Assembly (NCBI RefSeq): GCF_005938215.1 | Contig: NZ_VCPD01000003.1 | Span: 496,001-560,000 of the forward strand | Direction: 5' to 3' | DNA length: 64,000 nt | Origin: Ruegeria sediminis | GTDB taxonomy: Bacteria > Pseudomonadota > Alphaproteobacteria > Rhodobacterales > Rhodobacteraceae | In this document: one piece after another, positions 1 through 8,216 of the stretch | How the letters are laid out: each line of letters opens with the position of its first letter | Numbering within the stretch: the stretch's first letter is position 1 | The notes under the pieces: generated by a model | Databases searched by the model: none | Told to the model about the DNA's origin: nothing | What the model saw: only the letters and a program-made list of their open reading frames with translations | Position numbers and translations under genes: made by a program

Positions 1-107
1 GATTGTTGAGATTTTCACCTATTGCTGTGCTTTCCGACATGTTGATGTCTTTCCTTTTTTTGGCATGAATGTTGGAATGGTTGAACAAACGAGAGAGAGA
101 CAGTCAA

Positions 108-887
108 ATGCCTCGTCCGGTGGTCGGCATTATCGGTAACTCCTACCTGATCAACGATCAGTATCCGACGCATGCCGGCGGCACCATGAACTCGGATGCG
201 GTGGCCAATGTGTCCGGTTGCCTGCCGCTGCTGGTGCCCGCGGACCCGCGTTTCGTGTCGGTGGCCGAGCTGTTGGAGATCTGTGACGGTTTCCTGCTGA
301 CCGGAGGGCGGCCCAACGTGCATCCCGAAGAATATGGCGAAGCCGCGACCGAAGCGCATGGTGAATTCGACCGGGCGCGCGACTCGATCACCCTGCCTCT
401 GATCCGGGCCTGCGTCGAACGCGGCCAACCGTTCCTGGGAATCTGCCGCGGCTTTCAGGAGGTCAACGTCGCGCTGGGCGGTACGCTGCACCCAGAAATC
501 CGCGACCTTCCGGGGCGGTTGAACCACAGGATGCCGCCTGACGGCACGCTCGAAGAGAAATTCGCGCTGCGCCATGTGGTGACCCTGTCCGAGGATGGAG
601 TGTTTCACCGCCTGTTCGGTGCGCGAGAGGTTATGACCAACACTCTGCACGGGCAGGGCCTGAAGGTGCCGGGAAAAGGGGTCGTGATCGACGGTCTCGC
701 CCCCGATGGTACGCCCGAGGCGATCTACGTCAAGGATGCGCCGGGCTTTACCCTGTCGGTTCAGTGGCATCCCGAATGGGATGCCGCCAACGATCCGGTA
801 TCGCGTCCGCTGTTCACGGCGTTCGGAGAGGCAGTGCGCAATTGGGCGGATGGCCGTCGCGCGGCGTTCTTTCAAAAGACCGCTTGA
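108..887 (+). CDS. class I glutamine amidotransferase-like hydrolase (peptidase C26, gamma-glutamyl-GABA hydrolase type)
   Basis: The 259-residue protein is the size of PuuD-type gamma-glutamyl-gamma-aminobutyrate hydrolases, which free GABA or another amine from a gamma-glutamyl conjugate. The glutaminase triad is visible: nucleophile Cys113 in GICRGFQ, then His221 and Glu223 in WHPEW. Codon 108 was preferred over the ATG at 69 because a purine-rich GAGAGAGA stretch lies just upstream and the family usually begins with a residue or two before the PVVGI strand. No polyamine (puu) or GABA genes are adjacent, so the true substrate is open. It converges with the molybdenum hydroxylase genes. Family assignment is firm; substrate is inferred. 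Confidence 0.85.
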   Translation: MPRPVVGIIGNSYLINDQYPTHAGGTMNSDAVANVSGCLPLLVPADPRFVSVAELLEICDGFLLTGGRPNVHPEEYGEAATEAHGEFDRARDSITLPLIRACVERGQPFLGICRGFQEVNVALGGTLHPEIRDLPGRLNHRMPPDGTLEEKFALRHVVTLSEDGVFHRLFGAREVMTNTLHGQGLKVPGKGVVIDGLAPDGTPEAIYVKDAPGFTLSVQWHPEWDAANDPVSRPLFTAFGEAVRNWADGRRAAFFQKTA

Positions 888-909
888 CCGGCGCTCGCCA
901 CGGATGAGG

Positions 910-929
910 CCCGCTCGCGCGCGGGCGGG
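910..929. terminator. GC-rich stem-loop between convergent genes
   Basis: CCCGCTCGCG is followed directly by CGCGGGCGGG, giving a stem of about eight pairs with one G-T pair. It lies between two converging reading frames that end at 887 and 942. There is no T-tract, so it may be a weak or factor-assisted terminator, or only an mRNA end-protecting hairpin. Confidence 0.35.
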
Positions 930-941
930 ACCGGTGTTTCC

Positions 942-3182
942 TCAAACCAGCAGGTTGAAGTTCTGGTTGAGCGGCAGTGTTCGCGCACGCTTGCCCGTCA
1001 GGTCGAACAGCGCGTTGCCAAGAGCGGGCATTGACGGTGGTGTGCCTGGTTCTCCGGCACCGCCCATGAAGCGGTTGGTCTCGAGTACCCGTACCTCGAC
1101 TTCGGGCGCCGTGTGCATGCGCAGCGCGTCGTAGTCGGGGAAGTTGCCCTGTTCCACCTCGCCTTCGGCAAAGGTGATCTCGCCATAACAGGCCGCCGAC
1201 AGCCCGTACATCATGCCGCCGAACATCTGGGCCTTGACGTTTTCCGGGTCCAAGGCCAGCCCCATGTCGCAAGCGATCCAGGCCTTGTTGATGCGGATGA
1301 CGCCGTTTTCGTCCACCACCTCGATCACCTGAGCGACCGGCGTTCCGAAGCTGTAGGTGAAGGCGACGCCGCGACCGACGCCGTTGGGCGTCTTGCCGGT
1401 CCAGCCCGACATCTCGCGTACGGCCTCGAGGCATCCGGCCGATGGAGCATGTTCGTCCCGCATCAGTTCCAGCCGGAACTCCAGCGGGTCGCGTCCGGCG
1501 GCGTGGGCCATCTCGTCCATGAAAGTCTCGTGGAAAAACCCGTTGTGGCTGTTGCCGACCGAGCGCCAGAAACCGACGGGGATCTGCAGATCCGCGATAT
1601 GGCCGCTGATACGATAATTCGGCACCGCGTAGGGCTGATTGAACAGACCTTCGACCAGAACCTTGTCGGGGCCGCCGCCACCCATTCCGGTCATACGTTC
1701 GACCGCCTGATGCGTGCAGGATTGCGACGCGACCTTGCCGTCGATCAGGATGGCCTTGCCGTCCTTGACCGCGCCACGCATCCGGGCAGTCGCGCCGGGG
1801 CGGTAGAAGTCGTGGCGCATGTCCTCCTCCCGGCTCCAGGTGGTCTGAACCGGAACGCCGGGCATCGCCAAGGCGATCTTGGTGGCGAGAACGCCGAAAT
1901 CGAACTCGCCCCTGCGGCCAAAACCGCCGCCAAGATAGGTGGTGTGCACGTCGACCGCTTCGGTCGCAAGACCGGCTGCATCTGCGACCTTCATCTGCAT
2001 GAAGGTCGGCGCCTGGTTGCCGCCCCAAAACTCCAACCTGCCATCCGAGTACAGCGCTGTCGCGGTCATCGGTTCCATAGTGGCATGGGCAAGGTAGGGA
2101 ACGCTGTATTCGGCGGTGATCTCGGTTGCCCCTTCTGGCGTTACGCCTACATCGCCGTCGTCCCGCATGGTCGAGTTGGGATCGGCATCGAAAGCTTCGG
2201 CGATCTTGGCAAAGATTGCCTGCGTTTCAGGCGGGTAGGGGGCGTCTTCCCAGTCCACGTCGATCGCCTCGACGGCCCGCATGGCGAGCCAGGTGTTGCT
2301 GGCAATGACCGCAACACCATTGCCCAGATCGACGACCTTCTCGACGCCCGGCATGGATCTGGCGGCGCTGTCGTCATAGCCATTCATGCCGCCGCCCAGC
2401 TTGGGGTTCATTCGGACGCTTGCGAATTTCATGCCGGGCAGCCGCACGTCGATCGCGAATTCGGCGGTACCTGTGGCCTTTTCGACCATGTCGAGGCGAG
2501 GCTGGGTCTTGCCCAGGTAGCGCCATTCCGAGGGGTCGCGCAGGTCGGCTTCGATTGGCTCGAGCTTGGCCGCGTCCTCGGCCAGCTCGGTATAGGCGAT
2601 CCGCGTCCCATCGGGCGCCACCACGTGGCCGGCCTCGGTTGTCAGCTGCAATCGGTCCACGCCCAAACGCCCGGCCGCCGCCTGTTTCAGGGTCTCGCGC
2701 GCCGAAGCGCCTGCGTGCCGCATCCGCTCGAACCCGTCCTTCATCGAGGTCGAGCCGCCGGTGACCTGCAGGCTCAGCACCTTGCCGATGACCCCAAGCG
2801 CCTCACCGAGATTGTGCTGGAAGTTGGACACGTCATAGCCCTTGTTGGGCAGCCCTTCTCCGATCATCGCGCTGTTGTAATATGCCGCTGCGGCGGGGCC
2901 GTGCAGAACGGTGACCTGATCAAGCTCCACGTCCAGTTCCTCGGCGATCAATGCGGCCCAGGTGGTCTTGACGCCCTGACCCATCTCGGCTCGCGGCGCA
3001 AACAACGTGACGCCGTTCCGGTCGATGAGGACAAAGGGGTTCAGCGCCGCCTCACCCTCGCCCGGGCTGAGCGGGTTCGGGGCGGGACGCCTCACGTAAT
3101 AGACGCCAAAGGCGACGCCGCCGACGATCGCGGCGGAACCGATCAAAAAGGTGCGGCGGAGGATTTTTCCTATGCTTGCCAT
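942..3182 (-). CDS. molybdopterin-binding large subunit of an isoquinoline 1-oxidoreductase/aldehyde dehydrogenase-like hydroxylase
   Basis: The 746-residue protein belongs to the xanthine oxidase superfamily and most resembles the IorB type, in which the Mo subunit pairs with a separate 2Fe-2S subunit and there is no FAD subunit. The N-terminus has a twin-arginine pair (LRRTFLIG) followed by a hydrophobic segment, so Tat export or anchoring to the periplasmic face is likely. Motifs include MGQGVKTTW, GGGFGRRGEF and GEPGTPP; Glu711 in the last is the expected active-site base. It lies 3 nt downstream of the 2Fe-2S subunit gene and forms an operon with it. Electrons probably go to a cytochrome or quinone, not NAD (inferred from the absent FAD subunit). 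The substrate (N-heterocycle or aldehyde) cannot be read from sequence. No XdhC-type maturation gene is in the window. Confidence 0.85.
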   Translation of the reverse strand: MASIGKILRRTFLIGSAAIVGGVAFGVYYVRRPAPNPLSPGEGEAALNPFVLIDRNGVTLFAPRAEMGQGVKTTWAALIAEELDVELDQVTVLHGPAAAAYYNSAMIGEGLPNKGYDVSNFQHNLGEALGVIGKVLSLQVTGGSTSMKDGFERMRHAGASARETLKQAAAGRLGVDRLQLTTEAGHVVAPDGTRIAYTELAEDAAKLEPIEADLRDPSEWRYLGKTQPRLDMVEKATGTAEFAIDVRLPGMKFASVRMNPKLGGGMNGYDDSAARSMPGVEKVVDLGNGVAVIASNTWLAMRAVEAIDVDWEDAPYPPETQAIFAKIAEAFDADPNSTMRDDGDVGVTPEGATEITAEYSVPYLAHATMEPMTATALYSDGRLEFWGGNQAPTFMQMKVADAAGLATEAVDVHTTYLGGGFGRRGEFDFGVLATKIALAMPGVPVQTTWSREEDMRHDFYRPGATARMRGAVKDGKAILIDGKVASQSCTHQAVERMTGMGGGGPDKVLVEGLFNQPYAVPNYRISGHIADLQIPVGFWRSVGNSHNGFFHETFMDEMAHAAGRDPLEFRLELMRDEHAPSAGCLEAVREMSGWTGKTPNGVGRGVAFTYSFGTPVAQVIEVVDENGVIRINKAWIACDMGLALDPENVKAQMFGGMMYGLSAACYGEITFAEGEVEQGNFPDYDALRMHTAPEVEVRVLETNRFMGGAGEPGTPPSMPALGNALFDLTGKRARTLPLNQNFNLLV

Positions 3183-3185
3183 TTT

Positions 3186-3650
3186 TTACGCCTCCTTCAT
3201 CTTGGCCGAGGCGGTATGGATCGCTGCGCGGATGCGAGGGTAGGTGCCGCAGCGGCACAGATTGCCCTGCATCGCCTCGTCGATCTCCGTGTCCGTCGGG
3301 GCCGGATTGGCGGCCAGCAGCGCGGCGGCCTGCATGATCTGACCCGATTGGCAATAGCCGCATTGGGCGACCTGATGATCGACCCAGGCTTGCTGGACCG
3401 CCGACATCGCCTCGGGGGTCCCCACGCCTTCGATCGTCGTCACCTCGCCCCAGACATCCGACAGGGGCACCTGGCACGACCTGACCGCTTCGCCGTCGAT
3501 GTGAACGGTGCAGGCGCCACAGGCGGCCACGCCGCAGCCGAACTTGGTGCCGGTCAATCCGATTTCGTCGCGCAGCACCCACAGTAGGGGCACGTCGTCG
3601 GGCAGGTCGACCTGATGCGTCTTGCCGTTGATGGTGAGCGAGGTAGCCAT
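3186..3650 (-). CDS. 2Fe-2S subunit of the molybdenum hydroxylase (IorA/CoxS type)
   Basis: The 154-residue protein has the two-cluster layout of the small subunits of Mo hydroxylases. It has an N-terminal ferredoxin-like motif ([12 protein letters not shown], then a Cys after about nine residues) and a C-terminal helical domain with CGYCQSGQ and [13 protein letters not shown]. It passes electrons from the Mo centre of the downstream subunit to an acceptor. The start at 3650 follows an AGAAAGAGAGA ribosome-binding region and gives the usual family N-terminus ([10 protein letters not shown]); an in-frame ATG at 3689 would extend it by 13 charged residues into the operator region. It is first gene of the operon and divergent from the TetR gene. 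Confidence 0.9.
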   Translation of the reverse strand: MATSLTINGKTHQVDLPDDVPLLWVLRDEIGLTGTKFGCGVAACGACTVHIDGEAVRSCQVPLSDVWGEVTTIEGVGTPEAMSAVQQAWVDHQVAQCGYCQSGQIMQAAALLAANPAPTDTEIDEAMQGNLCRCGTYPRIRAAIHTASAKMKEA

Positions 3651-3682
3651 GGCGCGTCTCTCTTTCTCTTCGGTGTGTTCTT

Positions 3683-3722
3683 CTGACATAATTGCCGTAA
3701 AATGTCAGTGTGTCAATTGACA
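3683..3722. promoter_or_regulatory. TetR operator region between the Mo-hydroxylase operon and tetR
   Basis: The divergent intergenic region holds a perfect 12-bp palindrome TGTCAATTGACA at 3711-3722. It also holds an inverted pair CTGACAT (3683-3689) / ATGTCAG (3702-3708), plus another TGTCA half-site at 3737-3741. All share the TGTCA/TGACA half-site. The position, with the regulator gene on one side and enzyme genes on the other, is typical of self-regulated TetR systems. Binding is inferred. Confidence 0.6.
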
Positions 3723-3752
3723 AAAATTACAGGAACTGTCACAGATGTTTGC

Positions 3753-4331
3753 ATGAAAGATGCGCACCCAGATCCCCGGCAACAGGCAATTCTGTCCTCC
3801 GCGTGGCAGGCCTTTGCGACCTACGGGTTTCGCAAGACTTCGATGGACGACATAGCGCGTGGCGCGGGCATGTCCCGTCCGGCGGTCTACCTGCACTACA
3901 GGAACAAGGAGGCGATCTTTCGCAGTCTTGTCGAGCATTTCTACCAGGAAAAGACCGAAGCCGTGGCCGAATGCCTGAATGGTCCGGGAACGATCCCCGA
4001 GGTTCTCGGGCGGGCGATGGCGGCGCAGAGCGATGGGATCGCGGCGCTTCTGGCATCGCCGCACGGCCTGGAACTGCTGGATGCGGGATCGTCGACGGCG
4101 CCCGACATCGTCGCGGCCGGTGAGGCGGGACTTCGCGATCTCTATGCCGGCTGGCTGGATCGCGAAGCCGGGAAGGGCCGCGTTCGATTTTCCGGACCGT
4201 CACAGGCGATTGCCGGAATGATCACAGCGGCCCTGAAGGGGATCAAGATCACCGCGCAAGACATTGAAACCTATACTGAACGCGTTTCCGCTTTCGCGAT
4301 CCTGATCGGAGCCGGGCTGGAGGTCAGGTGA
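3753..4331 (+). CDS. TetR/AcrR family transcriptional regulator
   Basis: This is a 192-residue repressor-like protein. The N-terminal helix-turn-helix is clear (ILSSAWQAFATYGFRKTSMD, then AGMSRPAVYLHYRNKEAIF), followed by a divergent ligand-binding helical domain. The ATG at 3753 was chosen because the in-frame ATG at 3702 lies inside the operator palindromes and family members start about ten residues before helix 1. It probably controls the divergent molybdenum hydroxylase and itself. Its last 8 nt overlap the end of the convergent kynU gene. The inducer is unknown, perhaps the substrate of the hydroxylase (inference). Confidence 0.9.
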   Translation: MKDAHPDPRQQAILSSAWQAFATYGFRKTSMDDIARGAGMSRPAVYLHYRNKEAIFRSLVEHFYQEKTEAVAECLNGPGTIPEVLGRAMAAQSDGIAALLASPHGLELLDAGSSTAPDIVAAGEAGLRDLYAGWLDREAGKGRVRFSGPSQAIAGMITAALKGIKITAQDIETYTERVSAFAILIGAGLEVR

Positions 4332-5517
4332 CGCGCTGACGGATCTTGTACTCCGGCTTGTCCCACAGCCGGTTGCGCATCACCTCGGCAAGAATGTCGA
4401 CTGCCCGCGACACGTCACCTTCGTCAATGTAGAGCGGCGTGAACCCGAACCGCATGATGTCTGGCGCGCGGAAATCGCCGATGACTCCGCACGCGATCAA
4501 CGCTTGCATCGCGGCGTACCCGTCCGCGAAACGGAACGAGACCTGGCTGCCCCGCATTTCGGCATCGCGCGGGCTGGCCAGTTCCAGTTCGGGGCAGGCG
4601 GCCTCGACCTCGCGGATGAACAGTTCGGTCAGTTCGATGGATTTGGCGCGCACATCGGCCATGTCCGCCAGGTCCCAGACGTCCATGGCCACCGCTAGCG
4701 CGGTCATCTGGATTACGGGGGGCGTGCCCACGCGCATCCGCTCGATCCCCGCGCCGGGGCGATAGCCGAGGTCGAAGGCAAAGGGCGCCTCGTGCCCCAG
4801 CCAACCCGAAAGCGCCGGCCGCGCCTTGTCCGCCAGTGGTGGCGCGACATAGATGAAGGCCGGGGCACCGGGGCCGCCGTTGAGGTATTTGTACGTGCAT
4901 CCCACCGCGAAATCGGCATTGCATCTTGACAGATCCACTGGAATCGCGCCTGCGGAATGGGCAAGATCCCAGACCGTCAGCACACCGTTGGCATGGGCGA
5001 GTTCGGTCAGCGCCTTCATGTCGTGTTTGCGGCCGGTCCGGTAATCGACCTCGGTCAGCATCAGGACCGCAATCTCTTCGCTGATGTTGTCGGTCACCGC
5101 CTCGGGATCCACCACGCGCAATTCGTACTCTGGCCCGAGCGAGCGCAGCAGGCCCTCGACCATGTAGAGGTCGGTCGGGAAATTGCCGTTGTCCGACAGA
5201 ACCACCTTGCGACCGGGGTTGAGTTCCAGCGCCGATGCGACCGCCTGATAAACCTTGATCGACAGCGTGTCGCCCACGACCACGCTGTCGGGCTCGGCCC
5301 CGATCAGCTTGCCGATCCGGTTGCCAAGGTCCATCGGCATCCCCATCCAGCCGGCCTTGTTCCAGCCGGTGATCAGCATATCGCCCCATTCGTCGGCCAT
5401 CATGCCTTGAACCCGCGCCTTTGCGGCGCTCGGCAGCGGACCCAGCGAATTGCCGTCGAGGTAGAGGATGCCTTCGGGAAGATCGAACATTGCCTTTGTG
5501 GCGGCAAAATCGGTCAT
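4324..5517 (-). CDS. kynU: kynureninase
   Basis: The 397-residue PLP enzyme cleaves L-kynurenine to anthranilate and alanine in tryptophan catabolism. It shows LYLDGNSLGPLP near the N-terminus, the WDLAHSAGA aspartate/histidine motif, and the PLP lysine in the segment GCTYKYLNGGPGAPAF; these are standard for kynureninase. Length matches bacterial KynU (about 400). A GAGG ribosome-binding site lies eight bases before the ATG. Tryptophan 2,3-dioxygenase and kynurenine formamidase are not in the window, so the rest of the pathway is elsewhere. A palindrome lies about 18 nt upstream of the start. Confidence 0.95.
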   Translation of the reverse strand: MTDFAATKAMFDLPEGILYLDGNSLGPLPSAAKARVQGMMADEWGDMLITGWNKAGWMGMPMDLGNRIGKLIGAEPDSVVVGDTLSIKVYQAVASALELNPGRKVVLSDNGNFPTDLYMVEGLLRSLGPEYELRVVDPEAVTDNISEEIAVLMLTEVDYRTGRKHDMKALTELAHANGVLTVWDLAHSAGAIPVDLSRCNADFAVGCTYKYLNGGPGAPAFIYVAPPLADKARPALSGWLGHEAPFAFDLGYRPGAGIERMRVGTPPVIQMTALAVAMDVWDLADMADVRAKSIELTELFIREVEAACPELELASPRDAEMRGSQVSFRFADGYAAMQALIACGVIGDFRAPDIMRFGFTPLYIDEGDVSRAVDILAEVMRNRLWDKPEYKIRQRVT

Positions 5518-5534
5518 CGTGACCTCACATTTAT

Positions 5535-5546
5535 TTCAAGCTTGAA
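5535..5546. promoter_or_regulatory. palindrome upstream of kynU (candidate operator)
   Basis: TTCAAGCTTGAA is a perfect 12-bp palindrome in the 99-nt gap between kynU and the upstream short-chain dehydrogenase gene, 18 nt before the kynU start. It could be an operator for a tryptophan/kynurenine-responsive regulator or a small mRNA stem. No such regulator is encoded nearby. Confidence 0.35.
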
Positions 5547-5616
5547 GAACCTGCGCGTGGGATAGCGGCCCGCGAGGACCTTGTCCAGCAATTGTGCCCT
5601 TCCTTGGGTTGCGGCG

Positions 5617-6369
5617 TCAGGTCTGCCCGCCCGAGATTTCGATGCACTGGCCATTGATGCTTTGCGATCCGGGCCGCACCAGCCACAGCGCGGCGGCGGC
5701 GACTTCCTCGGGCACGATAAGACGCTTGTGGCGGTTCTGATCGACCATTGCCTTCAATGCATCCTGCTGGCTGATGCCCGCGCGTTCTGAGATCGACGTG
5801 ATGTTGCGCTCGACGATCGGGGTGTCCACGTAGCCGGGGCACAGCGCGTTGAAGGTATAGGGTTTGCCCATGAACTCTTCCGAATAACTGCGGGTCAGGC
5901 CGATCAGCCCGTGTTTCGAGGCGGCATAGGCACCGGCTCCGGGCGCGCCGCGCAAACCGGCAATCGAAGCGACGGAAATCACCCGGCCCCAATCCGTTTC
6001 CAGCATCGACCGCAAGCTTTCGCGTATGGTCAGGAACGCGCCATCGAGGTTGGTCGCCATGATGTCGCGCCAGAACGCCATGTCGGTCTTCTGCAGCGTC
6101 TTGCCCATGGCGATGCCGGCATTGGCGACGCAGACCTGGATCGGCCCCCGCGCTTCGACCGCATCGGCGATTCCTGTCACGACGTTTTCCTCGTCGCGGA
6201 CATCCATGACCATACCGGCGATGCGGTCGGTCGAAACCTTGTCCAGAACCTCTTGCCGACGGCCGGTGATGGTCACGACGGCGCCTTCATCGGCCAGCGC
6301 CCGCGCTATGGCCAACCCGATGCCCGTGCCGCCACCGGTCACCAGCGCATGTTTTCCAGTCAATGTCAT
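5617..6369 (-). CDS. short-chain dehydrogenase/reductase (3-hydroxybutyrate dehydrogenase-like)
   Basis: The 250-residue protein has the classical SDR layout: a nucleotide-binding TGGGTGIG near residue 11, NAG at the end of strand 4, and the catalytic Ser...YAASK (Tyr-x3-Lys). It has the C-terminal FNALCPGYVDTPI segment common in D-3-hydroxybutyrate and related dehydrogenases. The start at 6369 follows an AGGAGG site by seven bases; the in-frame codon at 6438 would add 23 residues of unlikely sequence. It precedes kynU on the same strand, so it may be co-transcribed and act on an aromatic-pathway intermediate. Substrate is not determinable. Confidence 0.85.
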   Translation of the reverse strand: MTLTGKHALVTGGGTGIGLAIARALADEGAVVTITGRRQEVLDKVSTDRIAGMVMDVRDEENVVTGIADAVEARGPIQVCVANAGIAMGKTLQKTDMAFWRDIMATNLDGAFLTIRESLRSMLETDWGRVISVASIAGLRGAPGAGAYAASKHGLIGLTRSYSEEFMGKPYTFNALCPGYVDTPIVERNITSISERAGISQQDALKAMVDQNRHKRLIVPEEVAAAALWLVRPGSQSINGQCIEISGGQT

Positions 6370-6488
6370 TGCTGCTCCTCCTGTTGCCGCGCAGCCTATA
6401 TGTCCTGCCGCCTGTGACAAGACGCGCCGTGTCGTCACGCCAAAATCAATGCAAACATGTGAATGTGTATTATAGTGGTGGAGGACCT

Positions 6489-7442
6489 ATGACCGCGAAA
6501 CCGACGATTCTAGCTTTGGCATTGGTTGTCGGAGCACAGGCATTCGCCAGCGAAGACATCGCGGATCAGTACCCCGCGTCCGAGCTTTACTCCAAGCCCG
6601 TGGAAGTGATCCCGCATGTCTTTTCGGCCATCGGCGCAACTGCGCCGCCGACCTACGAAAACGCGGGCCACAACAACAACCTCTCCTTCATCGTGACGGA
6701 CGAGGGGGTGGTCGTCGTCAATTCCGGCGCCTCCAGCCGGCTTGCCGCTGCGCTACATGACGAAATCAGGCAGGTCACGGACCAACCGGTCGTTCTGGTC
6801 ATCAACGAGAACGGGCAGGGGCACGCGATGCTCGGCAACGGCTATTGGCGCGACCAAGGCGTCGATATCCTGGCCCATGTCGATGCGGTCGCCGAGACCA
6901 TGGAAAACGGCGACTTCATCCTTCAGGGGATGCGGCGCTACAATGGGGACCGCGCCGAGGGCACCCGGGTCGAGCACGCCAACCTGACCTTCGAGGATGA
7001 ACACGTCGTCAAGCTGGGCGATATCGAGATAAAGGTTCTGCACCTCGGGCCGGCGCATGATCCCGGCGACACGCAGGTATGGATTCCGCAATGGGACATC
7101 ATGATCACCGGCGACATCGCCTTTCACGAGCGGATGCTGCCGATATTCGAGCATACTTGCACAAGCTGCTGGATCGAAACCTGGGAAACGCGGCTGGAGC
7201 CGATCGCGCCGACCCACGTGATTCCCGGCCACGGCCATCCCACGAACTTCGCGCAGGTCCGGCGCTATTCGGTCGATTATCTCAGGGATCTCCGCGAGAA
7301 GGTCGGCGCGCATATCGACGAAGGTGGAGATCTTGCTGGCGCCTATTACGTGGACCAGTCGCACTGGGCCCACCTGGATACGTTCGAGGAACTGGCGACC
7401 AAGAACGCGGGCCGCGTATTCGAGGAAATGGAATGGGAATAG
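6489..7442 (+). CDS. secreted metallo-beta-lactamase-fold protein with degenerate first metal motif
   Basis: The 317-residue protein has a Sec-type signal peptide (hydrophobic run ending AFAS, about residues 8-21) and an MBL fold. The usual HxHxDH metal motif is replaced: residues 107-117 read ENGQGHAMLGN where relatives have a T-H-x-H-x-D-H-x-x-G-N pattern. The other ligand positions are kept (His190 in GPAHDPGD, Asp209 in TGDIAF, His248 in PGHGHP). Thus it may bind one metal, use different ligands, or be non-hydrolytic. The start follows GGTGGAGGACCT. A TATTAT box at 6468-6473 gives a very short leader. It is divergent from the SDR gene. Function is unknown. Confidence 0.75.
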   Translation: MTAKPTILALALVVGAQAFASEDIADQYPASELYSKPVEVIPHVFSAIGATAPPTYENAGHNNNLSFIVTDEGVVVVNSGASSRLAAALHDEIRQVTDQPVVLVINENGQGHAMLGNGYWRDQGVDILAHVDAVAETMENGDFILQGMRRYNGDRAEGTRVEHANLTFEDEHVVKLGDIEIKVLHLGPAHDPGDTQVWIPQWDIMITGDIAFHERMLPIFEHTCTSCWIETWETRLEPIAPTHVIPGHGHPTNFAQVRRYSVDYLRDLREKVGAHIDEGGDLAGAYYVDQSHWAHLDTFEELATKNAGRVFEEMEWE

Positions 7443-7553
7443 CGGAGGTCAAGAACCGGTTCCCGTATTCGCTGCCGGTAAGGGAAGACGTGTTCCGCAG
7501 GACAGGCTGATGTGACAAAACCGGTCTTTTCCGTTTAAAAACCGACATAACTT

Positions 7554-7582
7554 TTGCCAAGCGGGCGGGAAGGGTCTAGGAC
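7554..7582 (+). promoter_or_regulatory. candidate sigma-70 promoter for the membrane methyltransferase
   Basis: TTGCCA (7554-7559) and TAGGAC (7577-7582) are separated by 17 bp. They lie about 50 bp before the start codon of the following gene. Judged only by consensus and spacing. Confidence 0.4.
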
Positions 7583-7634
7583 TTGCACCAACAAGGGTGT
7601 GAAGCCTTGCTTGCTGTTGCCCATGAGGAAATTC

Positions 7635-8084
7635 ATGCACCGGATTGACATACCGCCGGTCTGGCTGGTGGGGTTTGCCGTTTTGGCCTGGATGCAGTCG
7701 CGGCACCTGTCGTTGGGACTGTCGCTGGATGGTGCCATCACGGATCTGCTGTCGGGGTTGCTGATCGGCGGCGGTATCCTTCTGATGGTACTGGCGGTCG
7801 TCGAATTCCGCCGCCACCGCACCACCATCGTGCCGCACGAGACGCCGACGGCGATGGTGCAGACGGGCATCTACAAGCGAAGCCGCAACCCGATCTATGT
7901 GGGTGACGTCCTGATCCTGACCGGGATCATCCTGCGGATGGACGCAGTTCTGTCGCTTGTCCTGGTCCCGATCTTCGTCTGGGTGCTGGAGCGGCGGTTC
8001 ATACTGCCCGAAGAAAACCGACTGCGCCGTACTTTCCGGGCGGATTTCGCCCGTTACGAACGCAAGACCCGACGCTGGCTATAG
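7635..8084 (+). CDS. isoprenylcysteine carboxyl methyltransferase/phospholipid methyltransferase-family membrane protein
   Basis: The 149-residue integral membrane protein has about four hydrophobic segments and the family signature near the C-terminus: SRNPIYVG, followed by a hydrophobic helix and a basic ERRFILPEENRLRR-like tail ending in FARYERKTRRWL. ICMT/PEMT-like enzymes use SAM to methylate a membrane substrate. The start at 7635 is preceded by GAGGA at a suitable distance; an ATG at 7623 is four codons upstream. It stands alone between the MBL-fold gene and pntA. The acceptor is unknown. Confidence 0.75.
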   Translation: MHRIDIPPVWLVGFAVLAWMQSRHLSLGLSLDGAITDLLSGLLIGGGILLMVLAVVEFRRHRTTIVPHETPTAMVQTGIYKRSRNPIYVGDVLILTGIILRMDAVLSLVLVPIFVWVLERRFILPEENRLRRTFRADFARYERKTRRWL

Positions 8085-8123
8085 GAGAATCGTCTAAGTG
8101 ACCTGACGTTGCGAATGCTGCGC

Positions 8124-8195
8124 TTGCGAAATAATCTTGCGCAAGATACACCTCTGCTTTGCAGACAGTTCCGTTGCCCGGGGGAAACCGGGCAA
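8124..8195 (+). promoter_or_regulatory. pntAB leader: promoter, palindrome and 5' UTR hairpin
   Basis: Three elements lie upstream of pntA. TTGCGA (8124-8129) and TACACC (8147-8152) are 17 bp apart and could be -35 and -10. A perfect 14-bp palindrome ATCTTGCGCAAGAT (8134-8147) lies between and into them, a repressor-like position. A stem TTGCCCGG/CCGGGCAA (8174-8195, six-base loop) sits in the leader just before the ribosome-binding site. None is experimentally known here. Confidence 0.5.
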
Positions 8196-8216
8196 AAAAG
8201 AAGGGGGACCCTACTG

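Noticed and set aside
1113..3587. Plus-strand open frame of 824 codons opposite the molybdenum hydroxylase
   Set aside because: Antisense to a gene with intact active-site motifs; no recognisable domain.
3702..3752. Upstream ATG for the first TetR gene
   Set aside because: It lies inside the palindromic operator and adds 17 residues not typical of the family.
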